A DNA stretch of 64,000 bases from Pirellulales bacterium (GCA_036267355.1 DATAWG010000008.1:1-64000), one strand, 5' to 3'. Positions 42,197-51,493 are shown, numbered from the stretch's first letter. Translations and numbers: made by a program. Notes: generated by a model not told the origin, from the sequence alone.

Positions 42197-42450
42197 ATGC
42201 CAGCCGAAGTGACCGTCCTGCAACACGTCGAGTGCGAAACAATCGGTTCCATTGCGGAATCGCTCGAGGCCAGGAAGCTATCGGCCCGGACCGTGCGGCT
42301 GTTCCAGGGTGAGCCGGTTCCGTCAAGCCTCGGCTTCTTATCCGGCCTGATCGTGATGGATGGCCCGATGGATGTCTACGCCCACGAGCAATTTCCGTTT
42401 CTGACCGACGAGATGCGGCTGCTCGAGACGACTGTCCGGGGCAACAGGTT
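42197..42450 (+). pseudogene. Class I glutamine amidotransferase fragment (truncated)
   Basis: It starts ATG 42197 with GAGGA six bases upstream, and reads EVTVLQHVECETIGSIAESL, then SARTVRLFQGEPVPSSLGFL, SGLIVMDGPMDVYAHEQFPF and LTDEMRLLETTVRGN. That is the N-terminal third of GMP-synthase-like amidotransferases (pattern LVVMGGPM-x-Vy and the FPWL segment). The catalytic Cys (GICLG), His and Glu are missing. After about 42450 the sequence becomes a CTAGTGCTGCGGGCT repeat half and the 3' end of the opposite helicase gene. It is a start-plus-fragment left by a deletion. Confidence 0.8.
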
Positions 42451-42464
42451 GGCTTTCTCCCTTG

Positions 42465-44453
42465 CTAGTGCTGCGGGCTCGCGCCGGGCCGGGGGCGGCC
42501 AGTTCCTTTCTCGCTCACCTTCATGGCTGGCGTTTGACCGGTCAGTTCGTAGAGAAATTGGCTCGGCTCGGTCGGGCGGCTCTTGCCCCATTTCATTCGT
42601 GAGAGCGCCAAAGATAAAGTAAGCCGTTCTCGGGCCCGCGTAACGCCGACATAGCAGAGGCGGCGTTCTTCTTCGATCGCCGTTTCGCCTTCCGTCACCG
42701 CCCGATGATGCGGCAACAATCCCTTTTCCATCCCGATCATATACACCTCGGGGAATTCCAACCCCTTCGCGCTGTGCAGCGTCATCAGCGCCACGGCATT
42801 GCGGGCCAATTGCGATTCCTTGTCGTCGCCATCGTCGCGATCGCCGAGCGCCACTTCGTCTAGGAATTCGCGCAGGTCGGGCTGCTTGGCTCGTTGCTGA
42901 TAGCGGCCGAGCGAATTGACCAATTCTTCGACCGCCGCCCACCGCGACTGTTGCTCTTCCGCGTTTTTATATTGCCGCGTCAGTTCGTGCTTATAGCCGA
43001 TGCGATGGATCAAATCCGACACGACCGCGAGCGGCGGATCGCGATTGAGCCGCTGCTGAAATTCGCCGATGAGCGATCGAAATTTGCGAATGGCCTCGAT
43101 CGCCGCGGCGGAAAGTTTCAGTTCCGCCGGAAGATCCCCGAGCAACTCCCAGAGCGGGCGGCGCTCGCGCACGGCAAATTCCATGAGCGCGGTGACGGTC
43201 GATTGGCCGATGCCGCGCGGCGGTGTGTTGATGATTCGCAACAGCGCGATCTCATCGGCCGGGGTGGCCAGCAACTTCAAATAGGCGACGATATCGCGCA
43301 CCTCTTTGCGATCGTAGAACGACATTCCTCCGACGAGCACATACGGCACCCGCGCCCGCCGCATTTCCATTTCGAAGGGGCGCGATTGTTCGTTCGTGCG
43401 AAACAATAGCGCGAAGTCGCGCGGTTGTCGGCCCGGATCGGCGAGGCGGCCCAAAATGTCGTTTGTCACTTGCTTCGCTTCGTCTTCCTCATCCTGGCAC
43501 TGGAGGATTCGCGGGCGGTGGCCGCCGGAGATGGCCGCCCGGAGCACTTTGCAGTGCCGCGTGCGGTTGTGAACGATCAGGCGGTTGGCCAATTCGAGAA
43601 TCTCGGCGGTCGAGCGATAGTTGTCTTCGAGCCGCACGACTATGGCCTCGGGCCAATCGAGTTTGAATCGCAGGATGTGAGCCACTTCGGCGCCGCGCCA
43701 GCCGTAAATCGATTGATCGTCGTCGCCGACGACGCACAGATTGCGATGTCCGACCGCCAACGCCTTGATGATCCGATACTGGCAGGCGTTGGTGTCTTGA
43801 TATTCGTCGATCAGCACATGGCTGAATCGCGCGGCCTCGGCGCGGCGAACGTCAGGAAATCGGGCCAGCAATTGCTCGGCCAGCACGAGCAGATCGTCGA
43901 AATCGACGGCCCCCGCCGCCTTGATTGCTTTTTGGTAGCGGCGGTACCCGGCAGCCGCGAGATGTTCTTTGTCGGTTTCGGCCGTGGCGGCGGCATTGGC
44001 CGGGGCGATCGACACCGTTTTCCACCGCCCGATGTGATAGAGCAAATCGCCCGGCCGCAGCGACGTGGTGGGGATGCTCAATTCGCGGAGCACGGTTCGG
44101 GCGACTCCCTCCTGGTCGCCACGGTCGTAAATTGCGAATTTCGGCGGATAGCCGAGATGATGGATCTGCCGCCGCAACACACGGACGCAAAGCGAATGGA
44201 ACGTGGAAATCTCGGGCCGTTTGGGCAATCGGCGGCCGAGCAGGGCGCTGGTGCGTTGCTGCATTTCCGTGGCCGCCTTGTTGGTGAACGTAACGGCGAG
44301 GATCTTTTCCGGCAGCGTGCCGTGGCGGATCAACTCGGCAATGCGATGCGTGACGACGCGCGTTTTGCCCGTGCCCGCCCCGGCCAACACCAAGAGCGGA
44401 CCGCTCAACGTGCGAACTGCTTCGCGCTGCGATGGATTCAATGCGTCGGACAT
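42465..44453 (-). CDS. UvrD/PcrA/Rep-family DNA helicase
   Basis: A protein of 662 aa from ATG 44453 (MSDALNPSQREAVRTLSGPL); a 20-residue longer ATG at 44513 is less likely. Superfamily 1A motifs are present: Walker A LVLAGAGTGKTRVVTHRIAE, Ia ILAVTFTNKAATEMQQR, II HVLIDEYQDTNACQYRIIKA, III LCVVGDDDQSIYGWRGAEVA, IV RLEDNYRSTAEILELANRLI, V VALMTLHSAKGLEFPEVYMI and VI LLPHHRAVTEGETAIEEERRLCYVGVTRAR (C-terminal arginine). It unwinds DNA in mismatch or excision repair, or at stalled forks. The C-terminus is short (QTPAMKVSEKGTGRPRPGAS), with its end in the repeat-derived junction next to the amidotransferase fragment. Confidence 0.94.
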   Translation of the reverse strand: MSDALNPSQREAVRTLSGPLLVLAGAGTGKTRVVTHRIAELIRHGTLPEKILAVTFTNKAATEMQQRTSALLGRRLPKRPEISTFHSLCVRVLRRQIHHLGYPPKFAIYDRGDQEGVARTVLRELSIPTTSLRPGDLLYHIGRWKTVSIAPANAAATAETDKEHLAAAGYRRYQKAIKAAGAVDFDDLLVLAEQLLARFPDVRRAEAARFSHVLIDEYQDTNACQYRIIKALAVGHRNLCVVGDDDQSIYGWRGAEVAHILRFKLDWPEAIVVRLEDNYRSTAEILELANRLIVHNRTRHCKVLRAAISGGHRPRILQCQDEEDEAKQVTNDILGRLADPGRQPRDFALLFRTNEQSRPFEMEMRRARVPYVLVGGMSFYDRKEVRDIVAYLKLLATPADEIALLRIINTPPRGIGQSTVTALMEFAVRERRPLWELLGDLPAELKLSAAAIEAIRKFRSLIGEFQQRLNRDPPLAVVSDLIHRIGYKHELTRQYKNAEEQQSRWAAVEELVNSLGRYQQRAKQPDLREFLDEVALGDRDDGDDKESQLARNAVALMTLHSAKGLEFPEVYMIGMEKGLLPHHRAVTEGETAIEEERRLCYVGVTRARERLTLSLALSRMKWGKSRPTEPSQFLYELTGQTPAMKVSEKGTGRPRPGASPQH

Positions 44454-44582
44454 CGCTTGCAAGCGTAGCGTTCGGAGCGACGGCGGAGAAGGTGGTTGCC
44501 GCGTCGAGGCCATTTCCTGGACGGCGAAACGGCGATGGACTAGACTTTTAGCATTCGTGCCGTCGCCCCTCGCCCCTCGCCC

Positions 44583-45092
44583 ATGACCGAATCCGACTCA
44601 CGCGTGGCGGTTTATACCGGGTCGTTCGATCCGATCACGCTTGGGCATTTGAATGTCGTCGAGCGGGCCAGCCGGTTGGTCGATCGGTTGATTGTCGGCG
44701 TGGGGGTCAATATCGAGAAGCAACCGCTGTTTCAGCCCGACGAGCGGGTCGAGCTGGTTCGCCAAGCGACGGCCCATTTGCCCAATATCGAGGTGCGGCA
44801 GTTCGGCGGGCTGGCGGTGCATTTCGTTCGGCAATGCGGGGCCCGGGTGATGCTCCGCGGCGTGCGATCGCTGACCGATATTGAATCCGAATTCACGATG
44901 ACGTTGGCCAACCGGCAACTCGATCCGGGAATTGAGACGGTGTTTTTGATGGCCGACGCCCAGTATTCGCACATTTCAAGTTCGCTGTTGAAGCAGATCA
45001 CGCCGCTGGCGAGCGATGAAGAGTTGTCGCAATTCGTGCCGCCGGTGGTTTTGCGCGAGTTGCGGAAGAAGTTTCCGGCCGCGGGCGCGTAG
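44583..45092 (+). CDS. coaD: Phosphopantetheine adenylyltransferase
   Basis: A protein of 169 aa that transfers AMP to 4'-phosphopantetheine, the penultimate step of coenzyme A synthesis, in the cytoplasm. Signature AVYTGSFDPITLGHLNVVER (T/HxGH nucleotidyltransferase motif), RGVRSLTDIESEFTMTLANR and AQYSHISSSLLKQITPLASD are typical of bacterial CoaD. Length and active-site elements are normal. Immediately upstream is a run CGCCCCTCGCCCCTCGCCC (44565-44582) that leaves no recognisable ribosome-binding site. The gene is adjacent to and divergent from the helicase. Confidence 0.96.
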   Translation: MTESDSRVAVYTGSFDPITLGHLNVVERASRLVDRLIVGVGVNIEKQPLFQPDERVELVRQATAHLPNIEVRQFGGLAVHFVRQCGARVMLRGVRSLTDIESEFTMTLANRQLDPGIETVFLMADAQYSHISSSLLKQITPLASDEELSQFVPPVVLRELRKKFPAAGA

Positions 45093-45170
45093 ACTGGTCG
45101 CTCTAGCCCTCGTTCGTTGACGCCCCCACAGGCGGCTGTTTCAATAGGGCTGGAAGATGAACGGCGCCCC

Positions 45171-46232
45171 ATGCAATTCACGACGATCAGATTTCGAACG
45201 GCGGGTGAAAATGGCCCGCGCGATTGCCGCGGTTTTACGCTCGTCGAATTGTTGGTCGTGATCGCGATAATCGGGATTCTGATGTCGCTGTTGTTGCCTG
45301 CGGTGCAGGGGGCGCGGGAAGCGGCTCGGCGGTCGACCTGCTCCAACAATCTGCGACAGATTGGCACGGCGGCGCTCGCGCACGAATCGCAAATGGGATT
45401 TTTGCCGACCGGCGGTTGGGGCTGGTGGTGGGCCGGCGATCCCGACCAGGGCTTTTCTCCAAAGCAGCCGGGCGGATTTTTCTACAACATCCTTCCGTTC
45501 ATCGAGCAAACGGCGGTGCACGATGTCGGCTCGGGCCTCGGCCCTTCGCAGAAATACACTGCCCTCGGCGCTGCCGCGGCCACGCCGATTGCCGCCTTCA
45601 TTTGCCCCAGCCGGCGGGCCGTGGCCGCCTACACGCATCAATCCACGTTCAGCGGTTTTACGCCCCTCTACATCAACATGACCTACGTCAGCATGCAAGG
45701 AAAGACCGATTATGCCGCCAACTCCGGCGACACCACTTCCGGCTTTTACTACAACGGCCCGTCGTCGATCGCCGACGGCGACAGCCAGATTCCCGGCGTG
45801 CTGGCAAATCACATGGCCTTGGGCGAGTTTCAAGATCAATCGGCGATCGCCGCGACCGGCGTGAACTTCCTGTTAAGCACGGTTCAGCTAGCACATATCA
45901 CCGACGGCGCGAGCAACACGATCTTATCGGGAGAAAAATACATGTCGCCCGACGCCTATACCAACGGCAGTTTGGAAGGCGATTTTCAAGGTTGGGACAT
46001 CGGTTTTCTCGACGATGTCTGCCGCTGGGGTTCGCCAAGTCAGCCACTGCTCGAAGACACCTACGGCATGGATGCCTGGGATTGCTTCGGAAGCGCCCAT
46101 CCCGACGGCGCCGGATTCGTCTTTTGCGACGGCTCCATCCACCGGCTCAGCTATACGATGGACACGACCATCCTGGGCGAACTATGCAATCGCAGCGACG
46201 GCCATCCGATCGACGATCGCGCGTTGCAATAA
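45171..46232 (+). CDS. DUF1559 prepilin-like protein
   Basis: A protein of 353 aa from ATG 45171. The prepilin-type leader is [20 protein letters not shown] (processing at G|FTLVE, near residue 24), followed by the helix [20 protein letters not shown] and then [20 protein letters not shown], all diagnostic for DUF1559. The globular part has [38 protein letters not shown] and [20 protein letters not shown]. This family is expanded in planctomycetes; the role of the pseudopilin-like shell is not known. A frame extending upstream to 45117 lacks the family N-terminus. Confidence 0.92.
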   Translation: MQFTTIRFRTAGENGPRDCRGFTLVELLVVIAIIGILMSLLLPAVQGAREAARRSTCSNNLRQIGTAALAHESQMGFLPTGGWGWWWAGDPDQGFSPKQPGGFFYNILPFIEQTAVHDVGSGLGPSQKYTALGAAAATPIAAFICPSRRAVAAYTHQSTFSGFTPLYINMTYVSMQGKTDYAANSGDTTSGFYYNGPSSIADGDSQIPGVLANHMALGEFQDQSAIAATGVNFLLSTVQLAHITDGASNTILSGEKYMSPDAYTNGSLEGDFQGWDIGFLDDVCRWGSPSQPLLEDTYGMDAWDCFGSAHPDGAGFVFCDGSIHRLSYTMDTTILGELCNRSDGHPIDDRALQ

Positions 46233-46267
46233 ACAGGCATTTGAAGGACGATCACAGTCACCGGCGG

Positions 46268-46470
46268 CTTGCAGCCTGTTGAAGTAATTTCGACCGAGCG
46301 GATCTTCGTGTGCCACTGGCTCCGCCAGTGCAGGAATTACCGAGGATTTCAGCACTGGCAGAGCCAGTGGCACACAAGCAATCGTTCGTCGGCAATGCTT
46401 CAACCGGCGGCTGGCGGCTTGCCGCTCACACGTAGATGCCCCGGTTAGCGGCGAGGCGCTAGCCGCCGGT
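46268..46470. repeat. Composite repeat upstream of rsmH, including GTGTGCCACTGGCTCCGCCAG palindrome
   Basis: 46308-46375 is an inverted repeat (GTGTGCCACTGGCTCCGCCA and the mirrored CACTGGCAGAGCCAGTGGCA then CAC). It is preceded by GCAGCCTGTTGAAGTAATTT and followed by GGCTTGCCGCTCACACGTAG. A related arrangement lies at 49304-49640, on the other side of rsmH and the LysM gene. Confidence 0.83.
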
Positions 46471-46529
46471 GGGCGGTGGAGCGGCGAGGGATGCCGAATT
46501 TGCATCGACGCGATCTCCCCCAAACTCTC

Positions 46530-46565
46530 TTGCCGTATTTGGCGAAAATCGAGTACATACTCCCT
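46530..46565 (+). promoter_or_regulatory. Putative rsmH promoter
   Basis: TTGCCG (46530-46535), an 18-bp spacer and TACATA (46554-46559), followed by six bases and the GTG start at 46566. The layout would give a leaderless transcript, as at imuA. The -35 box is weak. Confidence 0.4.
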
Positions 46566-47453
46566 GTGACGGCTTCCCAGCATCAACCGGTCCTGCTGGC
46601 AGAGGTGCTCCAATGGCTCATACCCAGCGGCGGCCAGACGTTCGTTGATGGCACCCTGGGCGGCGGCGGCCATACGCGCGCGCTCGCCGAACGGGTTGCA
46701 CCGGACGGGCAAGTCATTGCCCTCGACCGCGATCCGGCGGCCATCGAGCGGGCCGCGGCAGGACTTGCAGGTTTCCCGGTGCGGCTGGTGCAGGCCAATT
46801 TTTGCGATTTGCCCGAAGTGCTGGAGCAGTGCGAACGGCCGGCCGTCGACGGAATTTTGCTCGATCTGGGCCTGTCGAGCGACCAACTGGCCGACGCGGA
46901 TCGGGGTTTTAGCTTTGCGGCCGATGGCCCCTTGGACTTGCGATTCGATCCGTCGGCCGGTGAGCCGGCCTGGCGGCTGATCAACCGTCTGAGCTCGGAG
47001 CATTTGGCGGACATTATTTACGAATATGGAGAAGAACGCTTCAGTCGTCGCATCGCCCGGGCGATCGTCGAGCGCCGTCGCGACGATCCGGTTCGAACGG
47101 CCGGCCAACTTGCGGAATTGATTCGCCGCGTCGTGCCTCGGCCCCACGGGCCGAAACGGATCGATCCCGCGACGCGAACCTTTCAAGCGCTGCGGATTGC
47201 GGTCAACGATGAATTAAAGTCCCTGGAAATTGCTTTGCGGCGTTTGCCCGATTGTTTGACGCCCGGCGGACGGCTGGCCGTGATCAGTTTTCATTCGTTG
47301 GAAGATCGGCGCGTGAAGGAAGCATTTCGCGATGATCCACGGTATCGGGCGCTGACGCGCAAACCGATTGTGCCGGGCGACGAAGAGTGTGCACGCAACC
47401 CGCGGAGCCGCAGTGCGAAGCTGCGTGTTGCGGAGCGAGCCAGCGAGAGCTGA
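46566..47453 (+). CDS. rsmH: 16S rRNA (cytosine(1402)-N(4))-methyltransferase
   Basis: A protein of 295 aa, taken from GTG 46566 (VTASQHQPVLLAEVLQWLIP), where the family similarity begins; ATG 46491 is in frame. SAM-binding motifs are VDGTLGGGGHTRALAERVAP and VIALDRDPAAIERAA, with LLDLGLSSDQLADADRGFSF as the conserved catalytic motif. RTFQALRIAVNDELKSLEIA, TPGGRLAVISFHSLEDRRVK and a C-terminal RKPIVPGDEECARNPRSRSA are diagnostic for RsmH (MraW). It methylates the ribosomal decoding site. In most bacteria it starts the division/cell wall cluster; here no mraZ or ftsI is adjacent. Confidence 0.95.
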   Translation: MTASQHQPVLLAEVLQWLIPSGGQTFVDGTLGGGGHTRALAERVAPDGQVIALDRDPAAIERAAAGLAGFPVRLVQANFCDLPEVLEQCERPAVDGILLDLGLSSDQLADADRGFSFAADGPLDLRFDPSAGEPAWRLINRLSSEHLADIIYEYGEERFSRRIARAIVERRRDDPVRTAGQLAELIRRVVPRPHGPKRIDPATRTFQALRIAVNDELKSLEIALRRLPDCLTPGGRLAVISFHSLEDRRVKEAFRDDPRYRALTRKPIVPGDEECARNPRSRSAKLRVAERASES

Positions 47454-47581
47454 TGCGTGCCAGTGGGCTACGGCAGCGGTTGCTGCATTCGGGCTAACGA
47501 ATTTTTTGCGAATCATTATTGAACGGCACCGAATAAAAAAACTTCCGCGTGGTAATGCGGGCCTTAAGGAGGAGGCTTGTC

Positions 47582-49303
47582 ATGCAAAAAATCGGCAAGG
47601 AAATCAAAATTGGTTTGGCGGTGATTGGAGTGCTGGTGGCGGCGTTTGGCTACATTCTTGTCAGGCGATTAACGCGGCCCGAGGATGTACGTGCCCCCGC
47701 CGCAACGGCAACTCAGATGGCCGCCTCCGCAGCTCAGGCCGATAAGCCGACGGTGGTTTCTGCCACCGACACCGGCCGCCCCGCCGATCCCGCGATCGAC
47801 GGCGCAAGTTCCTCAAAATCGCTATTCGGCACGCCGCATCAGTTCCCGGCGAGCGATTCCGCCGACGCCACCAGCGAGCCGCGAGGTTCGTTTTTGCCCG
47901 CGGCGAACAGCGCGCCTGCGACAGGCAGCACGACGCTGCCGAACGACGCGGCGCCAATCGCGAACAACAACGGCGCTGCGGCCTCGGCAGATGCCGGCAC
48001 GACGGCAGGCACCGCGGTTCCGGCAGCGCCGGAAGATCGTTTCTCGCAGTTCAGCCATCGCAAGCCGGCCGATGCCGCCGGCGGCGCATCGGGTAGACCA
48101 CAAGACACCACGGTTGCCAACGGCAGTCATTCCCTGTTTACCGCGGGAACAAACAGCGCACCAGCGGCAGCGGCGACCGCCCCTTCGGCTTTTAGCAGCG
48201 GGGCCGCTTCTGCGGAGCCGTTCCAACACAAATCCGCTGCGCCGACCGATACGGCATCCAGCGATTCTCCGCTGCGCGGCGCCGCCTCGCCGCTGGATCG
48301 ACCACCTTCGGCCGGATTTCCGACCGGCAACCGATCGACGGATCCGTTTCAACAAAAATCACCCTCGGCCGGCCCATCTTCCGCGCGACCGGACGATCCG
48401 ACGGCGAATCGGCCAACGGCGCGACTAGCCGCGGCTTCCGCCGATGCGACCGAGCCCAATCCGTTGCGCGGCTCGCATTCTGGAAACGCTGCGCCCGATG
48501 CCGGCGCTTCGGCGAATGTCGGATTGTCGGACGTTCCCCGCAGTTCGTTCGGATCCAATGGCTCCGGTTTGCAAGCTTCCGGAGCGCCGCCGGCTGCGCA
48601 ACGGTCGCCGTCGCAAGCGGCCCCCCCGGGATCCTCGGCCGCCGATTCGGTTCCTCCGCCGATAACTTCGACGGCGATCAATGTGCCGTCGCAATACTCC
48701 GATTCCCCGGGAGGAGTGCAGCTGCCTGCCAACGGTCAACCGACGATGCCGCCTCAGGTTCCGAGCGCGGCCCAGCCGGCTGCTGTTCCTCCGGCCGTAC
48801 CGGCAGCCGCCGAGGCTGGCGCTGGCAGGTCGGGCCAGTATATCGTTCAGCCCAACGACAACTACTGGACCGTTTCCGAAAAGGTGTATGGCACCGGCGG
48901 GTATTTCAAAGCCGTTTATGAGCACAATCGCCGGCAGCATTCGCAATCCGATCGATTGCAGGTTGGCGACGTGCTCGACGTGCCCGAAGTGGCGATGCTC
49001 GAGCAGATGTATCCGGCGCTGTGTCCGAAGTCGGGTCGCGATGCAGAAATAGTGCCCGCCGCGGCCGTGGCGAGCGGGCCTCCGGGCACCCGGCTGTATT
49101 CCGTTGCCGACGGCGACACACTGTATGAAATCGCCCGGCGAGAATTAGGCCGAGCGTCGCGTTGGGGCGAAATCTATCAACTCAACCACGATCGACTGGG
49201 CAACGATTTCGGCTATTTGAAGGCGGGCACTCAACTAGTAATCCCCGCCGATGGCGCCGCGGCGTCGATCGCCCGCGAGCCAAGCGCAACGCTGCAACGC
49301 TAG
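47582..49303 (+). CDS. Membrane-anchored LysM protein with Pro/Ala/Ser-rich linker
   Basis: A protein of 573 aa from ATG 47582, with a strong ribosome-binding site (AAGGAGGAGG). One N-terminal membrane helix (IKIGLAVIGVLVAAFGYILV, then RRLTRPEDVR) is followed by a very long low-complexity stretch rich in Ala, Pro, Ser and Asp (about 40-400). Two LysM modules sit at the C-terminus: QYIVQPNDNYWTVSEKVYGT followed by VYEHNRRQHSQSDRLQVGDV, and RLYSVADGDTLYEIARRELG followed by IYQLNHDRLGNDFGYLKAGT. LysM binds glycan chains containing N-acetylglucosamine. It occupies the place where ftsL normally follows rsmH, also as a single-pass protein, but the size and domains are different. Function is unknown; peptidoglycan or cell-surface tethering is a fair guess. 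Confidence 0.85.
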   Translation: MQKIGKEIKIGLAVIGVLVAAFGYILVRRLTRPEDVRAPAATATQMAASAAQADKPTVVSATDTGRPADPAIDGASSSKSLFGTPHQFPASDSADATSEPRGSFLPAANSAPATGSTTLPNDAAPIANNNGAAASADAGTTAGTAVPAAPEDRFSQFSHRKPADAAGGASGRPQDTTVANGSHSLFTAGTNSAPAAAATAPSAFSSGAASAEPFQHKSAAPTDTASSDSPLRGAASPLDRPPSAGFPTGNRSTDPFQQKSPSAGPSSARPDDPTANRPTARLAAASADATEPNPLRGSHSGNAAPDAGASANVGLSDVPRSSFGSNGSGLQASGAPPAAQRSPSQAAPPGSSAADSVPPPITSTAINVPSQYSDSPGGVQLPANGQPTMPPQVPSAAQPAAVPPAVPAAAEAGAGRSGQYIVQPNDNYWTVSEKVYGTGGYFKAVYEHNRRQHSQSDRLQVGDVLDVPEVAMLEQMYPALCPKSGRDAEIVPAAAVASGPPGTRLYSVADGDTLYEIARRELGRASRWGEIYQLNHDRLGNDFGYLKAGTQLVIPADGAAASIAREPSATLQR

Positions 49304-49640
49304 CAGCCTGTTGAAGTATTTCGACACGGGCATATCTTCGTGTGGCACTGGCGGATTGGTGTTGGTGTGGCACTGGCGGATTGGTGTGGCACTGGCCAGC
49401 GCAGTCGGCCAGTGTCGGCCGGCGAGTTGGCGCTGCGGCTCGGAGGCGTCTGACCCGATACACTCGCCAAACGGCAACGTGCAAGAGAGTATCGCCGAGT
49501 CCAGCGGCGCTCCCACTGGCCGACTTCGCTGGCCAGTGGCACACGGCGTCTATGGCACACGGCACCTTGCCGCTCAAACATGGCTGGCAAGCGTGAGCGG
49601 CAATGCGTTAGCCGCCGGTAGCCAACCGTCGTGCTTTCAC
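49304..49640. repeat. Composite repeat downstream of the LysM gene
   Basis: It starts CAGCCTGTTGAAGTATTTCG and carries four or more copies of GTGTGGCACTGGCGGATTGG-like and GGCCAGTGGCACACGGC-like sequence. It ends with CTTGCCGCTCAAACATGGCT and AGCCGCCGGTAGCC. Both ends resemble the segment at 46268-46470, in the same order. No gene is visible in this stretch. Confidence 0.75.
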
Positions 49641-49665
49641 TCATCAGCAAAACCACGACCGACCA

Positions 49666-51210
49666 TTAGAAGCTGTACTCGGCACGGACGAACAATCCGT
49701 CGAACGACAGGTCGCCGCTGCTGAGAGTGCCGGTCGGTGCATTGCAGTTCAGGCACGTCGGCGCGCCAAGGTCGCCGAAGTCTTCGAACATCCAGCCGGC
49801 CGTGAACGTGGCATGGCAGCATGGCTGCCATTCCAAGCCGATCGACACGTTGACATCGGGAATCTTGCGATCCGCCGTGGCTTCGGTTGTCAGGATGGCG
49901 GTTTGCAGGCCGGGAGTCGTGGTGGTGCTTCGTCCGCGCTGCTCGCCGAGCAGCATAGCGCCCGTGGCGGACACATAGGCCGACACTTTCGAATGGCCAA
50001 TTTGGCGGCGAACTTCGATGCCAAGAATCGGGCCTGCTCCGATGAAATCGGCTTCGTTGGTGAAGCTTTCGATCGGGTCGAAAATGTCGACCGTATGGCG
50101 GAAGTCGATGATTCGCAAGCCATACGACCAGTGCACTTCCCATTCGGGACAGCAGTTGCAACCGAAGCTGGGAAGATCGAGCCGCTTGCGATCTTGGAAA
50201 TCGTAGATGTTCATCGTCAGATGGCTGGTGGCAGTGATTGTTTCGCCCGCGATGGTGAGTTCGGTTCCGCCGGGGGCTTGGAAGGCGGTGCCGGCGCCGC
50301 CGAGAAAATCGCCCGTCACGGTGCCCGACTGATTGGCGCTGTCGCCGATATGCCAAAAACCGAAGCGGAATTCATCGCCGCAAGCGGTATGGTAGCCAAG
50401 GAAGAGATGATAGTCGCTATTGTAGGGCTCGTTGAAATTGACGAGCTGGTCGGTCTGCGTCGCCGTCGTCGCGGTCGTTGTCGCGGTCAACTGTTGGAAC
50501 GCTTCGTCATCGTTGAAGTGCGGGCGGAGGAAGAGATATTCCATCCCCACGCAGAACCCGCAGGACGAATTGCAGCACGAGCCGCAAGTCGGCCCGCATT
50601 CGGGGGTCGTGCTGATCGGACCATCGGCAATCGCCGCGTCGACCTCCGGCGACGACGGAGGAGTCGGCGATGAGGGCGACCCCGGCCGCATCACCATTTC
50701 CTGGCGACCCGGAACGGTCGGATCGACGACCACTTGTGCCGTGAGTTGCACGCCCGGTCGCCCCGGAGCATAGGTCGGCGCGGGCTGCCTCGGCGGCAAT
50801 CTTTCGGCATAGCGCGGGGCCGGAGTCGCCGGTCGCGGAGCCGTTCGTTGTTGGACGACGGATGGAGCCGGGCGCGGCGTCTTTGATGCCGGCTTGGCGG
50901 TCTGCATGGAAGCCCGGGGCGAGGCCGGTTTAGCCGCGGTCGGCTTCGGCGACGCTTGTGCCGCCGGATGCTGAACCGTCGGAGCCGTCCCCTGCGGGTC
51001 GGTCAAGCGAACGGTTGAAGGGTCGGCCATCTGCGGTTGTTCTTCGGTGGCAGATACGAGTGTCAGTTGCGATCCGCCAGTGTTGCTCGGGGCTCCGCCT
51101 GCATAGCCCGCAGGAGTGCCATATGGACTCGCGGCTTGGCCAAATCCGGCTGAAAGCACTGTTCCGGCGGCCACTGCGGCGAACAACGAAATACGAATCG
51201 ATCGGCTCAT
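49666..51210 (-). CDS. Lpg1974-family pore-forming outer-membrane protein
   Basis: A protein of 514 aa from ATG 51210 with GGAGGAG six bases upstream; the frame extends to 51279. Signal peptide MSRSIRISLFAAVAAGTVLS is followed by a Pro/Ala linker (about 70-190) and then a beta-barrel part. The linker includes a Cys-rich piece (CGPTCGSCCNSSCGFCVGME). The barrel has alternating strands (FRFGFWHIGDSANQSGTVTG, ISHLTMNIYDFQDRK-type pattern, EVHWSYGLRIIDFRHTVDIF, IPDVNVSIGLEWQPCCHATF) and the C-terminal aromatic signature SFDGLFVRAEYSF, used for outer-membrane insertion. The family is expanded in planctomycetes. Substrate specificity is unknown. Confidence 0.82.
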   Translation of the reverse strand: MSRSIRISLFAAVAAGTVLSAGFGQAASPYGTPAGYAGGAPSNTGGSQLTLVSATEEQPQMADPSTVRLTDPQGTAPTVQHPAAQASPKPTAAKPASPRASMQTAKPASKTPRPAPSVVQQRTAPRPATPAPRYAERLPPRQPAPTYAPGRPGVQLTAQVVVDPTVPGRQEMVMRPGSPSSPTPPSSPEVDAAIADGPISTTPECGPTCGSCCNSSCGFCVGMEYLFLRPHFNDDEAFQQLTATTTATTATQTDQLVNFNEPYNSDYHLFLGYHTACGDEFRFGFWHIGDSANQSGTVTGDFLGGAGTAFQAPGGTELTIAGETITATSHLTMNIYDFQDRKRLDLPSFGCNCCPEWEVHWSYGLRIIDFRHTVDIFDPIESFTNEADFIGAGPILGIEVRRQIGHSKVSAYVSATGAMLLGEQRGRSTTTTPGLQTAILTTEATADRKIPDVNVSIGLEWQPCCHATFTAGWMFEDFGDLGAPTCLNCNAPTGTLSSGDLSFDGLFVRAEYSF

Positions 51211-51493
51211 TGAATCTCCTCCTCGAACAACGCCGCGGCGCCCCGCCGACAGCCGATAACGCTTTGCCGGCACGAACATTTAGCCCGGCTTATCCACCTA
51301 TCGGCACCGCTACGACCGATACTTGCCGCTTTTTTGGCAAAGAAGGAAGATCTTGGCTTTCCGGCAGAGTTGCCGGAAACGGAAGAAAGCCTGTAGGCCG
51401 CAGAGTGGCCTTCAGGCGGAAAAGTTGGGGGCGAGGGAATTCGCGTCGGCCACACTATCTGTCCCTTGCTAGCGCGGCGGGCTCACGGGGCGA

